NCBI GenBank assembly: GCA_015492645.1
Contig: WGER01000025.1
Location: 1-50,590 of the forward strand
DNA: 50,590 nt
Direction of reading: 5' to 3'
From: Nitrospirota bacterium
GTDB taxonomy: Bacteria > Nitrospirota > Thermodesulfovibrionia > Thermodesulfovibrionales > JdFR-85
Shown here piece by piece: positions 27,635 to 35,276 of this stretch. The notes below the pieces were generated by a model. It saw only the letters and a program-made list of their open reading frames with translations, did no database searches and was not told the DNA's origin. Made by a program: the position numbers and the translations under genes. The first letter of the stretch is position 1. Each line of letters begins with the position of its first letter.

Positions 27635-28045
27635 TTACTTTGGAGGCCCTTGATCTCTCCATCTTGTGGACTCGAACTTCAGTATGCTCTCATAGGGTAA
27701 CACATCGAGCCTCAGACCTGCCTCAGGCCCTGGTTTGGTGCAATATATCTCGTTTACCTCAACAATTAGTGTATTCCCTTCAAGTCGGGCATTTCCTTTA
27801 AATTGATACGCTGCCCGAATGCTTCCCAACCCACCTGGTCCAAGTGCAACCCTTGGATTTTCTTCGATATTTTGTTTAATTTGTTGGACCTGTGCATCAG
27901 TGAGTTGAAATTTTACTATGTTATCTCCTTCCACTTTTGCCTTATCAACTACTATTACAGTGGGGAATCCCTTTTTTGTTGCTGTACCGATATGTGCTCC
28001 AAGACCCTCCAACCAGTTTCTCATTCTTGGTGTTAATTTTGCCAT
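27635..28045 (-). CDS. Small pyridoxamine-5-phosphate oxidase-like (FMN split-barrel) protein
   Basis: 136 residues. The N-terminal half reads like a PPOx-type flavin barrel (GAHIGTATKKGFPTVIVVDK, then ENPRVAL). The C-terminal half (FKGNARLEGNTLIVEV) continues the barrel. It may bind FMN or a related cofactor. An AGGAGG site precedes the ATG. It is a smaller relative of the two 159-residue proteins just upstream, but is not obviously a duplicate of them. Substrate unknown. Confidence 0.6.
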   Translation of the reverse strand: MAKLTPRMRNWLEGLGAHIGTATKKGFPTVIVVDKAKVEGDNIVKFQLTDAQVQQIKQNIEENPRVALGPGGLGSIRAAYQFKGNARLEGNTLIVEVNEIYCTKPGPEAGLRLDVLPYESILKFESTRWRDQGPPK

Positions 28046-28080
28046 GTTGACCTCCTTACCTCCCTTTTTGTTTTAGCATT

Positions 28081-28560
28081 CTAAAGAACCTTCTTGCCGG
28101 CCTCTTCTGGCTTATAACTATAACATTCTTCTACTTTCATTATTATGACTCCCCGCTGGACCAGTTTGGGTGGCTTGATATCAGGTGGCACCTCTGAGGG
28201 TGGTTCTTTCTCCGCCCAGTTACCCCATTCCTCAAGGACTTCCTTTGCTACAGCACCATGAAATTCATAATCTTCTGGCAGCCCTTCCTGCATTATTGTT
28301 GTAGGACCTCTGAATGCCCAGGTTCGTCCCTTGACAGGATGAGCAATTGTGATAACACCAATTGGATTCTCAAGAAGGTTCGCCCTCGTCTTTTGAGCAA
28401 ACATATCTGCAATCACGATATACTCATCTTTGAAAACACCCACAAACCTCTCGGCCACTGTATTGGGCTTTCCATCAGCACTGCATGTAGTCAAATGAAC
28501 AACAGCACCTCCACCTCCTATAACAGATAGTGCATCTTTCATTTCTTCTGTCAATTTCAT
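28081..28560 (-). CDS. FMN split-barrel protein, twin of the next gene upstream
   Basis: 159 residues from ATG 28560, chosen for its AAAGGAGGTGATG site; the frame continues upstream without a start signal. The PPOx-like core is clear: VVHLTTCSADGKPNTVAERF, YIVIADMFAQKTRANLLENP, GRTWAFRGP. It shares roughly 45 percent identity by eye with the 28586-29065 product and has the same length. It is probably a flavoprotein acting as a dimer or hetero-oligomer with its twin. Cys at about 26 replaces Ser in the twin. Confidence 0.8.
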   Translation of the reverse strand: MKLTEEMKDALSVIGGGGAVVHLTTCSADGKPNTVAERFVGVFKDEYIVIADMFAQKTRANLLENPIGVITIAHPVKGRTWAFRGPTTIMQEGLPEDYEFHGAVAKEVLEEWGNWAEKEPPSEVPPDIKPPKLVQRGVIIMKVEECYSYKPEEAGKKVL

Positions 28561-28585
28561 CTCATCACCTCCTTTCAAAGCAAAA

Positions 28586-29065
28586 TCAACTAATTCTCTT
28601 GCCAGATTCTTCCGGGCTATATGTGTAACACTCTGCAACTTTCAAGACTATTACGCCTCTCTGAGCAACTACAGTAGGTCTTATCTCTTCAGGTAGTTCA
28701 GAGACTGGTTCTATTTCATCCCAGTTGCCCCATCTTCTCAAGACCTCACCTGCTGTTACACCCTGAAAGTTGTAATTGTCAGGAAGTCCCCATTCAATAT
28801 GTCCACAGGGACCTCTCAATGCCCATGTCTTGCCTTCACTTGGATAGGCAATGGTTACAACACCAATCCTGTTCTCGTTCAGATTAATCTTCGTCTTTAT
28901 TGCAAAGAGGTCAGGTATGAGAATGAACTCATCCTGATAAACATCAGTGAACAGTGAGGGCATAAGGTTACACTTACCATCAACACTGCTTGTGGTTAAG
29001 TAAACAAACACATCCTGTGGATCTTTGATTTTAAGAGCATCAACTATTTCTTTTGGCAGTTTCAT
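28586..29065 (-). CDS. FMN split-barrel protein, first gene of the nickel redox operon
   Basis: 159 residues from ATG 29065 (AAGGAGG site). Split-barrel motifs: VFVYLTTSSVDGKCNLMPSL, FILIPDLFAIKTKINLNENR and GKTWALRGPCGH. Both twins end in a QRGVIxxKVxECYxYxPEExGK segment, a shared C-terminal signature. The promoter with a palindrome at 29087-29122 is just upstream. It is the likely first gene of the transcript running to the DsrE-like gene. Role unknown; F420, FMN or heme binding are all seen in this superfamily. Confidence 0.8.
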   Translation of the reverse strand: MKLPKEIVDALKIKDPQDVFVYLTTSSVDGKCNLMPSLFTDVYQDEFILIPDLFAIKTKINLNENRIGVVTIAYPSEGKTWALRGPCGHIEWGLPDNYNFQGVTAGEVLRRWGNWDEIEPVSELPEEIRPTVVAQRGVIVLKVAECYTYSPEESGKRIS

Positions 29066-29086
29066 TTCAATTCCTCCTTTCTTGAT

Positions 29087-29122
29087 GTTATCATAACATC
29101 GTATATCATGATATAACAAGTT
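29087..29122 (-). promoter_or_regulatory. Promoter and palindromic operator of the nickel redox operon
   Basis: On the minus strand TTGTTA (29119-29114) and TATGAT (29095-29090) form a -35/-10 pair with an 18-base spacer. A perfect 14-bp palindrome TATATCATGATATA (29102-29115) fills the spacer, and GTTATCATAAC (29087-29097) overlaps the -10. The 11-mer TATAACAAGTT at 29112-29122 recurs inverted upstream of the GntR gene, so this is the likely operator of that regulator. Confidence 0.65.
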
Positions 29123-29152
29123 TTTTTAAAATTTTTTATTTATTTTAAATAA

Positions 29153-29935
29153 TCAGGAATAATTGAAAACTCTCGTCTTAAATCTATAGAGATCCCCTCT
29201 CATAACAGAGGCGATCCAACCGCAGGGCTTGTCGTCTCTTCTGTATGCTATCATATCAACATAAAATGCGGCGCTACCTACAGCAACATTGAGGTATTTT
29301 GCCTCCTGGGGTCTGATCTTGGTGGCTTCGATTGAGACATCCACATATTCCCTACAGATATGACATTTTCCAGCAAGTACATCAAATAACTCTCCCATTT
29401 GGCTGAGGTCCTGTAGTTTCAGTTTTTTGATAAAACCCTCGTTACATTCATCAATTATCTTGCAATATTTACAAACAATGAATTTCTTTTCAAGAATATA
29501 GGGCTTGTTATCTGCAAGGAAGAGGCGTTTAATTACAAAGACCTTTTCGTTTACCGGAATCTGTAACTTTTCTGCTATCAACTGTGAAGCCTCAAGGACC
29601 TTAACGTTTAAAACCTTTACTTCAGGCTTCAGGCCCCTTTCTGCCATGTCCTCATAAAAGTCAGGTACTTTTATCATTATCTGGTCAATCTTTGGCTCTG
29701 CCACAAACGTGCCCTTTCCTCTGATGGTGTAAAGGAATCCTTCATCGATCAGTTCGCGAAGTGCTAGGCGGACAGTGGTTCTACTAATGTTATATCTCCT
29801 ACAGAGTTCTGCTTCTGAGGGTAGCATCTGGTGAGGTTTGTAATGGCCTTCCTTTATCCATCGATAAATTATGTCTTTTAACTGCCGGTATGCAGCAACA
29901 GGTGATTTTTTATTTATTGTACTGTCTGTTATCAT
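29153..29935 (-). CDS. GntR/HutC-family regulator with cysteine-rich UTRA domain
   Basis: 260 residues. The N-terminal winged helix (about 12-80) has LPSEAELCRRYNISRTTVRLALRELIDEG. The C-terminal UTRA ligand domain (about 95-255) contains C155-x2-C158, C164, C191-x2-C194 and C238, an arrangement fit for a metal ion or iron-sulfur cluster rather than the sugar or amino-acid ligands usual for HutC regulators. It lies upstream of, and on the same strand as, the nickel redox operon and shares an 11-base sequence with its promoter. It probably represses that operon and itself in response to redox state, metal or a small molecule. The ligand is unknown. Confidence 0.88.
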   Translation of the reverse strand: MITDSTINKKSPVAAYRQLKDIIYRWIKEGHYKPHQMLPSEAELCRRYNISRTTVRLALRELIDEGFLYTIRGKGTFVAEPKIDQIMIKVPDFYEDMAERGLKPEVKVLNVKVLEASQLIAEKLQIPVNEKVFVIKRLFLADNKPYILEKKFIVCKYCKIIDECNEGFIKKLKLQDLSQMGELFDVLAGKCHICREYVDVSIEATKIRPQEAKYLNVAVGSAAFYVDMIAYRRDDKPCGWIASVMRGDLYRFKTRVFNYS

Positions 29936-29942
29936 GACCGAA

Positions 29943-29955
29943 ATAACTTGTTATA
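29943..29955 (-). promoter_or_regulatory. Candidate GntR autoregulatory operator
   Basis: ATAACTTGTTAT (29943-29954) is an inverted repeat with 5-base arms, just upstream of the regulator ATG and overlapping the TATAAC of a possible -10. Its 11-mer (TATAACAAGTT on the minus strand) also occurs in the operon promoter at 29112-29122. Confidence 0.5.
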
Positions 29956-30170
29956 ATATGTCATTACAATTATAATCAAAAAGTTCCCTTTTGTCAACCC
30001 TGCATTGACTTCCCAGGCCGTTAGACTTTTTGGCAATACCAAGCGGCAGGGCTCCCATAGGAATCAGAGATAAAGATGTCCCTCTGAGGGAAGCCTCCAC
30101 TCTTATTTGCTGTATAATATTACTGAGCCGCCTTTGGCGGTAAAGAGACCTGATTTGTAGGGAGGATGAA

Positions 30171-30458
30171 ATGCCTTACTATGTAATCTTAAGCACCCTT
30201 ACAGACGAGGGCAGGAAGACGCTAAAAGAGAAACCGGAGAGGATTCTTGAGGTTAACAAGGAACTGGAGGGAATGGGTGTGAAAGTCCTGAAACAGTATG
30301 CAGTGCTCGGGCCTTATGATTTCGTAAATATCATAGAGGCACCAGACAATGAGACAGTCACAAGGATGTCAGTGGAGATTGGTTCAAGAGGGTCAGTGCA
30401 GTTGATGAGCATGCCTGCCCTTGAGGTAGAGGAACTGATTAATGCCCTGAAGAGGTGA
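30171..30458 (+). CDS. GYD-domain protein
   Basis: 95 residues with the GYD family layout: YYVILSTLTDEGRKTLKEKPERI, then LGPYDFVNIIEAPDNETVTRMS and a C-terminal MPALEVEEL. The Gly-Tyr-Asp signature appears as GPYD. These are small ferredoxin-fold stress-related proteins of unknown function. GGGAGG lies before the ATG. A TATAAT about 60 bases upstream could be its promoter, and the leader holds a small CCGCC-TTT-GGCGG hairpin near 30130. Its 3-prime end overlaps the converging metallo-beta-lactamase gene by 20 bases. Confidence 0.8.
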   Translation: MPYYVILSTLTDEGRKTLKEKPERILEVNKELEGMGVKVLKQYAVLGPYDFVNIIEAPDNETVTRMSVEIGSRGSVQLMSMPALEVEELINALKR

Positions 30459-31437
30459 TCCTGGCTGTGGCTGTCCTGAAGGTATCCATAACCTCCTTCA
30501 GGACCCTTTCAGGGCAGTCCCTGTATTTGGGTGAGACATGCAATGGCCTGATCTCTCTGACACAGGCCATTGCCCCTATCTCACCAGCAACCGAAGCGGT
30601 AAGATGTCTCCTCTCCAGGGCCCTCTGTCTGTCCTCCTCGACAAAGTAGGACTCGATATAAAGCACATCTGAGTTCCTGCAGAGGTCAACAATTCTCTGG
30701 ATATTTTCTTCAGTGGGTGCGGCATCCATCACATATCCGAGTTTCTGCCCCCTTGTTATACGGACAACCTCAAGTAGTTCTGAAACCCGATAAGAACCAC
30801 CAGATACCTCCACTACTGCCTCATACTCGCCCTGTCTGATAAGGGTCTTCAGATGGCTCAGCCATGGTCCCACCGGCAGTTCGAGCCTCCTCAGGGCCTC
30901 CTTATCTATATTGATATGGTAGGGTTCCTCGAGAACAAATCCGAGCACTGGCACACCATGGTCCAGGATCCTGCACCTCACCCTGAAGGAGTTTTCCTCA
31001 ACGATCACATCACCTGTCAGGGGGCCTTCATAAAGAGGGGTCTCCCTGAAGGACCTCCTGGCCGACAATTCTGTAACAGCAATCGAATCTCCTGCCACCT
31101 CCGCTACCTCAAGTGTCAGGGGATAACCCTCTATCAGATTCCAGGTATAACCCCTTAACTTCCCGAGTACCGCATCAGTTATTCCTTCAGGACCGTAGAC
31201 CTTCAGGGGCTTTTCCCTGCCAAGCAGTAACCTCAGTATCCTGTCAAAACCGATGAAATGGTCGATATGGGTATGTGTTACAAAGAGGTGAGTGAGTCTG
31301 TTTATCTTTCTGTGGTTCAGTCCTCCAAAGTCCCCTGCATCGAAAAGGAGGGCCCTTTTTTCATCTATAAACTGGACGTAAACGATGGGGTCGTCAAAGA
31401 TCCCGTTTACAGGAAAGTGTAGAAAGGTTGGTCTCAT
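30439..31437 (-). CDS. Metallo-beta-lactamase fold protein, RNase Z-like
   Basis: 332 residues. The zinc motif THTHIDH (54-60) is followed by GFDRILRLLLGREKPLKVYGPEGI, the RNase Z pattern. Later conserved parts are DHGVPVLGF and HLTASVAGEIGA. True RNase Z carries a flexible exosite arm, which I cannot clearly see, so the substrate may be other than pre-tRNA. Its first 44 bases overlap the bioB end, so translation is coupled to bioB. Confidence 0.82.
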   Translation of the reverse strand: MRPTFLHFPVNGIFDDPIVYVQFIDEKRALLFDAGDFGGLNHRKINRLTHLFVTHTHIDHFIGFDRILRLLLGREKPLKVYGPEGITDAVLGKLRGYTWNLIEGYPLTLEVAEVAGDSIAVTELSARRSFRETPLYEGPLTGDVIVEENSFRVRCRILDHGVPVLGFVLEEPYHINIDKEALRRLELPVGPWLSHLKTLIRQGEYEAVVEVSGGSYRVSELLEVVRITRGQKLGYVMDAAPTEENIQRIVDLCRNSDVLYIESYFVEEDRQRALERRHLTASVAGEIGAMACVREIRPLHVSPKYRDCPERVLKEVMDTFRTATARITSSGH

Positions 31438-32431
31438 ATGCTGAGGCAGACACCAGCCCGTAGGTCTTGATTATCTTCCAGTCCTCTTCTATCTCACAAC
31501 CCTTCTGGGTAAGGTAGTTTCCTATCAGAACTGCATCGGCACCGGCAAGAAACACCATCGAATTGAATACACCAAGGATCTGTCTCCTGCCACCACAGAC
31601 CCTGATCTCCCTGTCAGGCAGTACGAGCCTGAAGAGACTCACAATCCTGAGTGCCTCAAAGGGATGAAGGGGAGGCCTGTCCTGTAAGGGTGTCCCCTTG
31701 ATCGGGATGAGAAAGTTTATGGGCACAGAATCCACATCAAGGTCTCTCAGGGTAAAGGCCATCTCAACCCTATCCTCCCAGGTCTCTCCGAGACCAAAGA
31801 CTCCACCAGAGCAGGTGGAAAGCCCAACGGATTTTGCTGCCTTCACTGTACGAAGTTTATCCTCAAAGGTATGGGTGGAACAGACCCTTCTGAAGAAACT
31901 CCTGGATGATTCGAGGTTATGGTGATACCTGACCAGGCCGGCCTCTTTAAGAAAGGCCAGTTCATCTTCCTCCAATATCCCGAGGGTTGCACACGGCAGA
32001 AGGCCCATCTGCCTGATATCCCTTATTGCTTCTCCGATGATCTGCAACTCCCTTCTGCTCACCTTTCTACCACTTGTTACTATACAGAATCTCCTGGCAC
32101 CAGTGCTGAGGGCATCTTCTGCGTGTCTCAGGATCTCCTCTTTGCTGAGAAGGGGATAATAGGGGGCATCTGTCCTGTATCTGGATGACTGGGCACAGAA
32201 ACTACAATCCTCTGGGCATCCCCCTGACTTTGCGTTTACTATACTACAGAGATCAACACTTCGACCCCTGAAGGCCTCTCTCAGTGTGGTGGCTGCATGG
32301 AAAAGCAGATGCACAGGGGCTGTCCTCACAATAGAGAGGACATCCTCGGGAGTCAACATCCCCCCATCCAGGACAAATCTCAACTTTTCTTCAAGGGCCT
32401 CACTAATAGTATCTGATCTCAAAGTCCTCAA
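31394..32431 (-). CDS. bioB: Biotin synthase
   Basis: 345 residues, a radical SAM enzyme converting dethiobiotin to biotin. The radical SAM cysteines are C72, C76 and C79 (GGCPEDCSFCAQS), and C62 precedes them. Further BioB motifs: AKSGG, HNLESS, STCSGGVFGLGETWEDR and GGRRQILG. The start is a TTG at 32431, which overlaps acyP; another TTG three codons later is possible. No other biotin gene is in the window. Confidence 0.93.
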   Translation of the reverse strand: MRTLRSDTISEALEEKLRFVLDGGMLTPEDVLSIVRTAPVHLLFHAATTLREAFRGRSVDLCSIVNAKSGGCPEDCSFCAQSSRYRTDAPYYPLLSKEEILRHAEDALSTGARRFCIVTSGRKVSRRELQIIGEAIRDIRQMGLLPCATLGILEEDELAFLKEAGLVRYHHNLESSRSFFRRVCSTHTFEDKLRTVKAAKSVGLSTCSGGVFGLGETWEDRVEMAFTLRDLDVDSVPINFLIPIKGTPLQDRPPLHPFEALRIVSLFRLVLPDREIRVCGGRRQILGVFNSMVFLAGADAVLIGNYLTQKGCEIEEDWKIIKTYGLVSASAYETNLSTLSCKRDL

Positions 32432-32681
32432 ACTCTCCAGTAGGTTCTTCCCATTTCACATCGATATGACGGACCACCGCAGCAGGAGGCCCCTTATAAC
32501 ACTCCTTTATTGCCTCCTGGATATCCTGCTCCTCGCCTTCAAACACTGCTTCAACCCTGCCATCTGGCAGGTTTTTGACCCAGCCAGTAAGAGCAAACCT
32601 CCTTGCCACATCCCTTGTAAAGGCCCTGAAGAATACACCCTGTACGATCCCCTCAATATATAGGTGTGCCCTCTTTCTCAT
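32403..32681 (-). CDS. acyP: Acylphosphatase
   Basis: 92 residues, normal length. The active-site Arg19 (GVFFRAFTRD) and Asn37 (WVKNLPDGRVEAVFEG) are both present. It hydrolyses acyl phosphates in the cytoplasm. It is the first gene of a chain acyP-bioB-MBL in which each gene overlaps the next by about 29-44 bases. Confidence 0.93.
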   Translation of the reverse strand: MRKRAHLYIEGIVQGVFFRAFTRDVARRFALTGWVKNLPDGRVEAVFEGEEQDIQEAIKECYKGPPAAVVRHIDVKWEEPTGEFEDFEIRYY

Positions 32682-33077
32682 ACTGTTGATTCTACATCCG
32701 AAGCCACTGTATTTTCAAGTGCTCCCGAATTTACCGTTAGAAATACGATTAAAAGGTAGCGGGAGTTGCCTCAAAACAGTATTTGTGAGATAGATTTGTT
32801 AGGTGGTCAGTACCGGTTCGGACAGAGAAGGCGAGAGCAATAGGCGATGGGCAGTAGGCAGCACTACATGCCTTCTACAATCCTTTTTCACCCGATGGAT
32901 GAACCCTCTTACATTGGTCAGGACAGTGGAAGTGTAGGTCCATGGTATTGACCAAAAGCCTAACAGCACTTAGGGAAGCGCTCAATTTTTGAGGGAGTGG
33001 TTCCAAGAGGAATAGGCTGGTTGCAGTGGTTTGTATTGAGGGTTTAAAATTAATAAACCTTTCAAAAGGGAGGCTAT
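32682..33077. other. Intergenic region without a recognisable gene
   Basis: About 400 bases between acyP and the AIM24-like gene. I see no convincing reading frame. A short degenerate direct repetition (AGGCGATGGGCAGTAGGCAG) lies near 32840-32860. The stretch 32900-33060 reads like decayed coding sequence with several stops on the plus strand, but I cannot assign a parent family. A GGGAGG ribosome site for the next gene is at its end. Confidence 0.4.
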
Positions 33078-34052
33078 ATGAGAGAGGATGTCCTTCAGAG
33101 GTACAGGGCGTTTGCGAGAGACTACATGGCAGGCATACCAAGGACAGAACTATGTCGGCGATATGCAGTGAAAGAAGAAGAATTTGATGCCTTCGTGAGG
33201 TACCTCAAGAGGAAGGGGCTAATAACATCAGTCCAGTCAGGTTCATCAGAAGGGTTTGGCCGTTGTCATGATATCGATTTTGAGATCTACGGTGATGACA
33301 TGCAATTTGTAGAGGTGGAACTCGATCCTGGAGAGAGTGCTGTCTCTGAGGCCGGGGCAATGATGTATATGGACGAAGGGATTGAGATGGAAACAATCTT
33401 TGGTGATGGCACCGAAAGTGGTCTCTTTGGGAAACTTGTAGGTGCAGGCAAGAGACTCCTGACAGGGGAAAGCCTCTTTATGACGGTCTTTACAAACCGG
33501 TCCCATGAAAAGAGAAGGGTGGCCTTTGGAGCCCCGTTCCCAGGAAAGATTATACCAGTTCATCTTAAGGAGTATGGTGGAGAGATAATATGCCAGAAGG
33601 ATGCCTTTCTCTGTGGTGCGAAGGGTGTATCCATCGGAGTGGCCTTTCAGAAGAGGTTTGGTGTAGGCCTGTTTGGAGGTGAGGGGTTTATACTGGAAAG
33701 GATTGAAGGTGATGGCTACGTCTTTTTACATGTAGGAGGCTCAGTAGTAGAGAAACGCCTGGCAGAGGGCCAGTTTATAAGTGTGGACACGGGGTGTCTT
33801 GCTGCCATGAGTCCAACAGTGGACTTCAATATTGAATTTGTGAGGGGTATAAAGTCTGCCCTTTTTGGTGGTGAGGGACTGTTTTTTGCCACCCTCAGAG
33901 GCCCTGGCAGTGTATTTCTACAGTCTCTGCCCCTCAGTAGACTGGCAGACAGGATTGTGTCCTCGGCCACAAGGCTCGGTGGTAAACGTAAGGGTGAAGG
34001 AAGCATCCTTGGTGGCCTGGGTGATCTTTTAGATGGCGACAGTAGTTTTTGA
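33078..34052 (+). CDS. TIGR00266/AIM24-family protein with N-terminal helical extension
   Basis: 324 residues. The core from residue 66 (FEIYGDDMQFVEVELDPGES) to about 290 is the AIM24/TIGR00266 beta-rich fold, with EAGAMMYMD, GESLFMTVFTN, PGKIIPVHL and GGEGFILERIEGDG. The usual family start is the GDDMQ strand; here about 65 residues precede it (RYRAFARDYMAGIPRTELCRRYAVKEEEF...), resembling a small helix-turn-helix. The C-terminus is Gly-rich (GGLGDLLDG). Function unknown; the AIM24 fold is widespread. Confidence 0.88.
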   Translation: MREDVLQRYRAFARDYMAGIPRTELCRRYAVKEEEFDAFVRYLKRKGLITSVQSGSSEGFGRCHDIDFEIYGDDMQFVEVELDPGESAVSEAGAMMYMDEGIEMETIFGDGTESGLFGKLVGAGKRLLTGESLFMTVFTNRSHEKRRVAFGAPFPGKIIPVHLKEYGGEIICQKDAFLCGAKGVSIGVAFQKRFGVGLFGGEGFILERIEGDGYVFLHVGGSVVEKRLAEGQFISVDTGCLAAMSPTVDFNIEFVRGIKSALFGGEGLFFATLRGPGSVFLQSLPLSRLADRIVSSATRLGGKRKGEGSILGGLGDLLDGDSSF

Positions 34053-34070
34053 CGCACCTACGAGGTGTGA

Positions 34071-35276
34071 CTACAGGGTCCTCCGGAGCCCTGAGGGGCG
34101 CCAGGCCGGTGAGATCACACCAGAATGCAACAGATCTGTTACCGCACCAGCCCATGTGACCGTGAAGAGACCATGTCTGTGATTTATCTCATCAACGACC
34201 TGCATCAACCGCCTCCTCTTCTGCATCTCTGGCAGTAGCAGTGACTGTCCTGCCACTGGACTGAGGCCTGACAGGGCAACCCCCAGGAGTCTTACAGGTT
34301 CTTCAATTCTCGTCTCTCTGAATATCTCCAGGGCCTTCTCATAGATTAAATGGGTGTCATTTGTGCGGACACTGAAGGACCTCCTTCTGGTGAGGGTGAT
34401 AAAACTGGATGTCCTGACGGTGAGGGCCACAACGTTCCCTTCATAACCGTGTATTCTGGCCCTGGAGCCCACCATTTCAGAAAGCCTGAGCAGTACCTGT
34501 CTTATCTCTCTTTCATCTTCAATGTCCCTGGGCAGGGTGGTGCTGTGGCCTATACTCCTTGCAGATGTACGGATCCCCTCTGTGGGGTCAAGCCCCATCC
34601 CGAGGGCCTTCAGGTGTACTCCCATGAACCCAAAGTGGGCCTTAAGGAGTCCAAGAGGTGCCTGTCCCAGTTGGTAGGCTGTGTTTATACCCATAGCATT
34701 GAGTTTCCTGGCGAGGGCAGGCCCCACGCCCCAGAGTCTGCCCACAGGCAGTTCCTTCCATACAGAGGGGACATCTTCAGGGGTGAGCATTCTCAGGCCA
34801 TCAGGTTTGGACAGTTCTGCTGCCACCTTTGCCACCACCCTGTTAGGGCCTATCCCCACGGTGGCTGTGATGCCAAAGAGTTTCCCTATCTCCCCTTTGA
34901 TCTGTCTTGCCAGGGACTCAGGCCCTCCAAACAGGTGTGCAGACCCCGTAACGTCAAGGAACGCCTCATCCACAGAGTATATCTCCACGAGGGGTGTGTA
35001 TCTCAGGTACAATTCTTCAAGTTCCTGACTGGTGTGGGTGTACTTGGCATTGTCTCCCTTTACTATGATGAGTTGAGGGCATGTCTTGAGTGCCTCAGGA
35101 ACGGTCATCCCTGTCTTTACACCGCAGGCCCTCGCCTCGTATGATGCAGTGGTCACCACGGTCCTCTTCCCCTGGCCCACCACGGCAACGGGTTTTCCCC
35201 TGAGGGCAGGATTGCACTGCTGCTCCACAGAGGCGAAGAAGGCGTCCATATCTATGAGGAGTATGGTCCTGTCCAT
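34071..35276 (-). CDS. dinB: DNA polymerase IV, Y-family
   Basis: 401 residues from ATG 35276; a GTG one codon earlier is also in frame. Motifs: LIDMDAFFASVEQQCNPALRGKPVAV at the start, the catalytic YSVDEAFLDVT, and GIGPNRVVAKVAAELSKPDGL. The C-terminal little-finger domain is present. It is an error-prone translesion polymerase. It overlaps the end of the SNF2 gene, so both are made from one message; this links it to helicase-type remodelling or repair. Confidence 0.94.
   Translation of the reverse strand: MDRTILLIDMDAFFASVEQQCNPALRGKPVAVVGQGKRTVVTTASYEARACGVKTGMTVPEALKTCPQLIIVKGDNAKYTHTSQELEELYLRYTPLVEIYSVDEAFLDVTGSAHLFGGPESLARQIKGEIGKLFGITATVGIGPNRVVAKVAAELSKPDGLRMLTPEDVPSVWKELPVGRLWGVGPALARKLNAMGINTAYQLGQAPLGLLKAHFGFMGVHLKALGMGLDPTEGIRTSARSIGHSTTLPRDIEDEREIRQVLLRLSEMVGSRARIHGYEGNVVALTVRTSSFITLTRRRSFSVRTNDTHLIYEKALEIFRETRIEEPVRLLGVALSGLSPVAGQSLLLPEMQKRRRLMQVVDEINHRHGLFTVTWAGAVTDLLHSGVISPAWRPSGLRRTL

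Noticed and set aside
32875-33141. Minus-strand frame and decayed plus-strand sequence before the AIM24 gene
   Set aside because: Composition and stops give no recognisable protein; a transposase remnant was considered but no motif supports it.
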